In this document: positions 59,836 through 64,000 of the stretch, in pieces
Layout: each line of letters starts with the position of its first letter
How positions within the stretch are numbered: position 1 is the first letter of the stretch
Origin: Eleginops maclovinus
Lineage: Eukaryota > Chordata > Actinopteri > Perciformes > Eleginopidae
Direction: 5' to 3'
Length of the DNA: 64,000 bases
NCBI RefSeq assembly: GCF_036324505.1
Contig: NC_086355.1
Location: forward strand, 25,726,518 to 25,790,517
Made by a program: the position numbers and the translations under genes
Notes under the pieces: model-generated
The model's input: the letters and a program-made list of their open reading frames with translations, nothing else
The model's database searches: none
Told to the model about the DNA's origin: nothing

Positions 59836-60831
59836 TCCAGGCTCCTTAACCTTAGTTTGGATGCTCAGCGGCAAGTTCTCACCAAGGGGCAACCTCAGGT
59901 GCTGAGCAGTGAAACACATACTGAAGTGCCCAAAACTGCAGTTCATCAAATGGCCGCGTGGCCTGGCTCCAAAACAGAGCAATTTACATAGACACCCCCA
60001 TGTTAAAATGCCAATTTCTACAGCAGAAATAAACATGTTTACAGCGTGGTACAAACATTGCTTTTGGCCTCTATAGCTAATTTCCCTATTCATGGCAACT
60101 GTGAGGAGGGTGAATTTCTATATATTAAGGCTTAAGGTTATGCATAATTAAGGGCGTGGTCACTTTGATTGACAGGTTAGTGCCATCAGTGGGCGCTAGC
60201 CGCTAGTTGTCTGCGCTGCTAGCTCCGCTAATAGTAACTGCACTTGACCTGTCGGACATGTTGGTGCCTTTTGAATGCAAATATCAGACACAATATGGCT
60301 TGCTGTGCGATTGATTGTACTAACAGACCGTCCAAGAAGTCTGGTCTCCAGTTTTTTCGGTAAGTGAAATTTTATAATTATTTTATTTATATTTTAGCAC
60401 CGTTAGCACTAATTATCAGTGTGCCTGCTCCATAGAATGTATAAAGTATCGTCTGCTCACTTGTTAGATTAGCTCGTTAGCTAGCTAATTAGCCGTGGGT
60501 TAGCTTTCGAGCAAGACGCCCACGATGCTAAACGGGAGCGTATGATAGCCACCTTGCCGCTGGAGAAAATACTACCGTATGAGAGTAGCATATAGCCTAG
60601 CTTGGAAGCCTTCGCTAGCTTGGTAGCTTCGAGCTAGATGGGCGTGTTTCAGTAGCCACGCTCGCTTCAGCTCCAACCCTATGTCCATATTTGGATTAGC
60701 CTGGAGTGGGCGGGAGGTAGACTGAGAAGATGTCGACGGTGGGAGTCACCCACTTTCAGCTTCATTATGGCTCTTCACAAACCTATGAGTGACGTCACGG
60801 ATACTACGTCCATTATTTCTACAGTCTATGG
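59836..60831 (+). mobile_element. THAP-bearing fish dispersed element, incomplete
   Basis: From about CAGGCTCCTTAACC through TTAAGGGCGTGGTCACTTTG to GATACTACGTCCATTATTTC and TACAGTCTATGG, the sequence reads, from memory, as one widespread fish repeat. It contains a THAP-type first exon, suggesting descent from a P-element or Kolobok-type transposon. No transposase core and no terminal duplication were identified. Confidence 0.5.
60295..60359 (+). pseudogene. THAP zinc-finger first exon
   Basis: ATG at 60295 encodes MACCAIDCTNRPSKKSGLQ then FFR, and TTTTTCG|GTAAGT is a perfect donor. Cys-x4-Cys followed by an Asn-Arg and a Gly-x-x-Phe block is the start of the THAP DNA-binding domain, where the next exon would supply the second half. 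That exon is absent. Confidence 0.6.
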
Positions 60832-60952
60832 TTCTGACATGGCCGTTGTCAGCCGGTAACCAGCTGTCCGGAATATTATTTATCACAGAGAAAAGATGAA
60901 CGGGGCGTTCAAGTGCCGTTGGAACCATCCGTTATTGCTGGTTCTCCACAGT

Positions 60953-61140
60953 TAAAGGGGCCATACTATGCTACTAATTCAGGTCCATATCTGTATTTTG
61001 TTGCTCCACTATGACATGTCTACATGCTTCAATGTTAAAAAAGTGCTTTATTTTCCTCTTACTGCCTGTGCATAAATTATAACTTTTCACTCTGTCTGAA
61101 CATGCTCTGGCTCTGCTGTGATTGGTCAACCACTTAGAGA
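60953..61140. mobile_element. End of a TTAAAGGGGCC-type element (uncertain)
   Basis: GTTAAAGGGGCCATACTATG resembles the ends of the TTAA-flanked family at 6499 and 43449 in style, but the interior differs and no right end was found. It immediately precedes the hAT-like coding remnant. Confidence 0.35.
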
Positions 61141-61161
61141 TGTGAGCAAGGAGCACACGAT

Positions 61162-62943
61162 GTGGCGAAAGCCATTGCTAATAAACAAGCTAGCCAAGAA
61201 CAAATGTCCAGTCGCCCGCTTACCAGATGGCGAGACAAGCTGAATGAAGAACAGTGGCAAGCTCTGTTTAATATTTTTCTCCTCGCCTTCCACAAAGCTA
61301 AACACACACGTCCCATGTCTTCCTATTCTGAGGATGTTCCTTTACTGAAGCGGCTAGGAGTAAATGTCGGAGGTGCATATCATTCACGTGAAGGGGGCAC
61401 ACGGATCATGCAGAGCATCGCTCACACCATCAGAGGGGAGTTACGAGCCAAGTTACAGTCTGCTGAATTTTAGGGGCTGCTTTTTGATGGATCTGAGGAC
61501 ATCACAAAAACTGAGCAGGAAATCGTTTACATTGTGTCGGTGTCCAGCAACGGAGAGTTTACCTCGGACTTTATTGGACTGATTGAACTGGGTGCTGACC
61601 GAACCGCTCAGGCCATAACAGACGGACTTGTGAGACTTTTCCAGGACACAGGCTTGGAAGACTGGACAACAAAGTTGGTCGCTGTGTGCACGGACAGGGC
61701 TGCTGTCATCGTCGGTGTTTACAACGGCGTTGTGCCAAAACACTGGCAACTTGCTGCGGTTGGAGACTCCTTTGTGCACATTCTATGCACCACACACACA
61801 CACACACACTGGAGAGTTGCGCACAATCAGCTGATCGCAACGTTACTGTGAGACATTTCATCACTCTGTGGTGAGGCTGCCGCAGTTTTATTTACAAAAA
61901 GGTGGAGCAAAAAAAACTGCTGCACTGAAGAAGCTGTGTGAAGAAAATGGGATCTCCTTTGTGAAATTGGGCAAGTTTCATAATATCAGATGGTCTGCAT
62001 GGAGGCATGAAATACTGCAATGCAACTGGCTACGAGTGATAACAGCGACTTGCAGCATATCTGCACAGAGCGTTTTCAGTGCTTTCTGTCAAACATGATG
62101 ACATTGGCAACATTTTGAAGACCACATCCACATCCAGAAGGAAAAGCTGACCATTGGAGAATGTAAGGATGAACTCATGGTGGCCATTGGACAGTTCATG
62201 GTTGATTGGTGAAGGCCACAGGGCACACACTGTTTCTAATGCTGATGCTGACAGAGACAAGACAAACTTACTCAGGGGGTTAATTCAAGAGTTTGAAATC
62301 AGATATGACTCCCACAAGTCATGTGATCCTTTCTTAGTATTTGATCCTTCAACATGGCCTCAGGTAATGCAAGACCGCCACAGTTTTGGAAACACAACAG
62401 TTAGCAGTATTCTCAGAAATATGAGGCCAACTCACAACTTGACAAAGACACCACTGTGATAGAATGGATGCGCTTAAAGCAGGCATGAAAATGCCTGGGA
62501 GCCTCTTCTGTGTATGACTTGGTCCAAATAGTAAACACAAGTAACCCAGATGCTTACTCCAACATCATCAAGGTGGTTAAGCTGTCTCTTACACTGCCTT
62601 TAAGCAGTGCAGCTTGTGAGAGGGGATTCTCACATCTCAACATAATAAAAACCAAGTACAGATCTCGTCTGTCACATGCTCGTCTCTCAGCCCTGATGCA
62701 CATTCACCTGTCAAAACCGACCACAGAGCATTTGACCCAAAGCAAGCTGTTGACTTGTGGATGGAGGCAGCCGATCAGAGGCTCAACCAAGTACAGGGAG
62801 GTGCATCTGCAGCATCTTCATCATCTACCATGCAGGACAGTGGGGGCGACACTGAGGAGGACAGTGGGGGCGACCCTGAGGAGGACAGTGAGGAAGACTG
62901 CAGTTATAAAGACCATGCTACATATGGGGTGAGTACCAAATAG
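61162..62943 (+). pseudogene. hAT-like transposase remnant (ZNF862/C17orf113-like group)
   Basis: Coding-like stretches run in order: RPLTRWRDKLNEEQWQALFN (61162-61473), LFDGSEDITKTEQEIVYIVS after an in-frame TAG (61471-61473), SFVHILCTTHTHTHWRVAHN (61790s, including a CA run), then VKLGKFHNIRWSAWRHEIL. Finally PLSSAACERGFSHLNIIKTK and SALMHIHLS (62590-62720) form the C-terminal dimerisation region typical of hAT transposases. There are several stops and frame changes. It ends with two 27-bp tandem units (GACAGTGGGGGCGAC...) encoding acidic residues. No terminal repeats were found. Confidence 0.65.
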
Positions 62944-63198
62944 CATCTCCTGGTACTCATCTGAGTAACTCACTGAAAAAGTTATGTGCTCCCCTGCACA
63001 TAGGCACTGATACCAAACTTCATGGTTGGTGCTGGATTGGATCAACCAGAGGGACTGCGCTGCTGTGATTGGTTATTTAACTGTCAGTCCCCTGCTCCTA
63101 ACCCTAACCAATCACAGAACGTTGTTCCGGACCATGTAGCATAATTTATCAAACTCCACCCGGCCCTTCACATGTTGCGCGTGCATATCAGACTAAAG

Positions 63199-63300
63199 CA
63201 GTGGTTCTCAAACTGGGGGGCACGGCCTTGTAGTGGGGTGCGGAGGTACTACAGGGGTGGCGCGTGAAGCTTGGGAGGAAGTTGTAATAAAACATTGGTT
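63199..63300. mobile_element. hAT end fragment (CAGTGGTTCTCAAACTGGGG)
   Basis: CAGTGGTTCTCAAACTGGGG is a classic terminal repeat of hAT elements. About 100 bp of related sequence follows (GTGGGGTGCGGAGGTACTAC), with no matching second end nearby, so it is a fragment or solo end. Confidence 0.6.
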
Positions 63301-63494
63301 GTGCTTTGTTATGATAAAAAAATGAATTTCATATTTATTATTGCTACATTTCAGTTATCTTGCACATTTTTTTACCAAATAGGTTTCTAACTTGCAATGT
63401 CATTATTTCCGCTCTCCTCACAAGAGAGACCTCTCTCTCTCTCGTGTGTGTGGGAGGCGGGGCTGTATGAGGGGCCCCTAGGGACATAATTCAG

Positions 63495-63647
63495 AAATAC
63501 CATTCACACACACATGTGAAACACTCTCACACACACAACTGAAACCAAAAGCTCTCATAAACACATGTGAACATCTTTCACACACACATATGAAATGGTC
63601 TCACACACACAACTGAAACACTCTGACACACACACATATGAGAAGCT

Positions 63648-63685
<38 letters not shown>

Positions 63686-63725
63686 AAACGCACTCACACA
63701 GACATATGAAATGGTCTCACACACC
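63495..63725. repeat. CA-rich minisatellite
   Basis: Imperfect units of about 25-35 bp alternate CACACACA with TATGAAATGGTCTCA or GTGAAACACTCTCA. A purer CA run lies at about 63651-63682. Confidence 0.85.
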
Positions 63726-63750
63726 AGTGAAAAAAAAAATATATATATAT

Positions 63751-64000
63751 ACAGTGGGGCAAAAAAGTATTTAGTCAGCCACCAATTGTGCAAGTTCTCC
63801 CATTTAAAAAGATGAGAGAGGCCTGTAATTTTTATCATAGGTACACTTCAACTATGAGAGACAGAATGAGAAAAACAAATCCAGGAAATCACATTGTAGG
63901 ATTTTTAATGAATTAATTGGTAAATTCCTCGGTAAAATAAGTATTTGGTCACCTACAAACAAGCAAGATTTCTGGCTCTCACAGACCTGTAACTTCTTCT
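63751..64000 (+). mobile_element. Tc1-like DNA transposon, left end, running off the window
   Basis: After a short TA run, ACAGTGGGGCAAAAAAGTAT and TTAGTCAGCCACCAATTGTG begin a sequence I recognise as the terminal region of a widespread fish Tc1-like family (continuing GAGAGAGGCCTGTAA and AAGTATTTGGTCACC). The transposase would lie beyond the window. Confidence 0.75.

Larger units (their letters stand above)
43168..64000 (-). other. Presumed GPR39 intron 1
   Basis: No exon resembling GPR39 TM1-TM5 is visible on the minus strand up to the window end, so the intron is longer than 20.8 kb; it is also very long in mammals. It is filled with mobile elements, listed separately. The gaps 46800-48100, 48700-50860 and 54190-55550 show nothing recognisable. 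Confidence 0.6.

Noticed and set aside
63578..63838. Minus-strand frame rich in Cys and Val
   Set aside because: It is produced by the CA repeat and the start of a Tc1-like element.
1..64000. CRISPR array, operons, bacterial or phage genes
   Set aside because: No direct-repeat/spacer arrays or bacterial-type gene clusters exist; gene structure is spliced and vertebrate throughout.

Overview
The window looks like a teleost fish nuclear genome. It has spliced vertebrate genes with long introns, and its repeats are typical of fish: Rex3-like LINEs with GATG tails, hAT and Tc1 DNA transposons, small palindromic elements, a tRNA-derived SINE and CA/GT microsatellites. Nothing bacterial, viral or organellar is visible.

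The host genes form one recognisable block: the 3' part of NCKAP5 (+ strand, coding exons at about 1-10,438), all of LYPD1 (+ strand, exons at 28,414, 29,376 and 40,318), and the last coding exon of GPR39 (- strand, 42,671-43,167). This gene order and these orientations match the human NCKAP5-LYPD1-GPR39 block on chromosome 2, with LYPD1 and GPR39 tail to tail. NCKAP5 is a cytoskeleton/centrosome-associated scaffold, LYPD1 a GPI-anchored three-finger protein of neurons, and GPR39 a zinc-sensing GPCR. They are neighbours by conserved synteny and do not form one pathway.

Layout: 1-10,438 holds the NCKAP5 exons, with a TTAA-flanked element and a palindromic element in one intron. From 10,439 to 15,042 there is no gene. 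A decayed Ty3/Gypsy-type LTR element occupies 15,043-22,978 and has a smaller TG...CA insertion inside it. Between 22,979 and 28,230 the main object is a composite hAT element carrying a P-element-like exon (25,807-27,093). LYPD1 covers 28,230-about 41,135; its intron 2 holds two abutting hAT elements (35,913-37,867) and other small repeats. GPR39 exon 2 follows. The remaining 21 kb (43,168-64,000) reads as upstream GPR39 intron; GPR39 exon 1 was not found. That intron is crowded with transposons: a nested stack at about 43,285-46,240, a full-length Rex3-like LINE (50,874-54,176), a broken Tc1 element, a THAP-bearing repeat (59,836-60,831), a decayed hAT-like transposase (61,162-62,943), and the start of another Tc1-like element at the right edge.

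I found no previously undescribed system. The points most worth a second look are the two hAT elements sharing one 8-bp target, the hAT/P-element composite, the replaced aspartate in GPR39 and the GT microsatellite abutting a LYPD1 splice acceptor.
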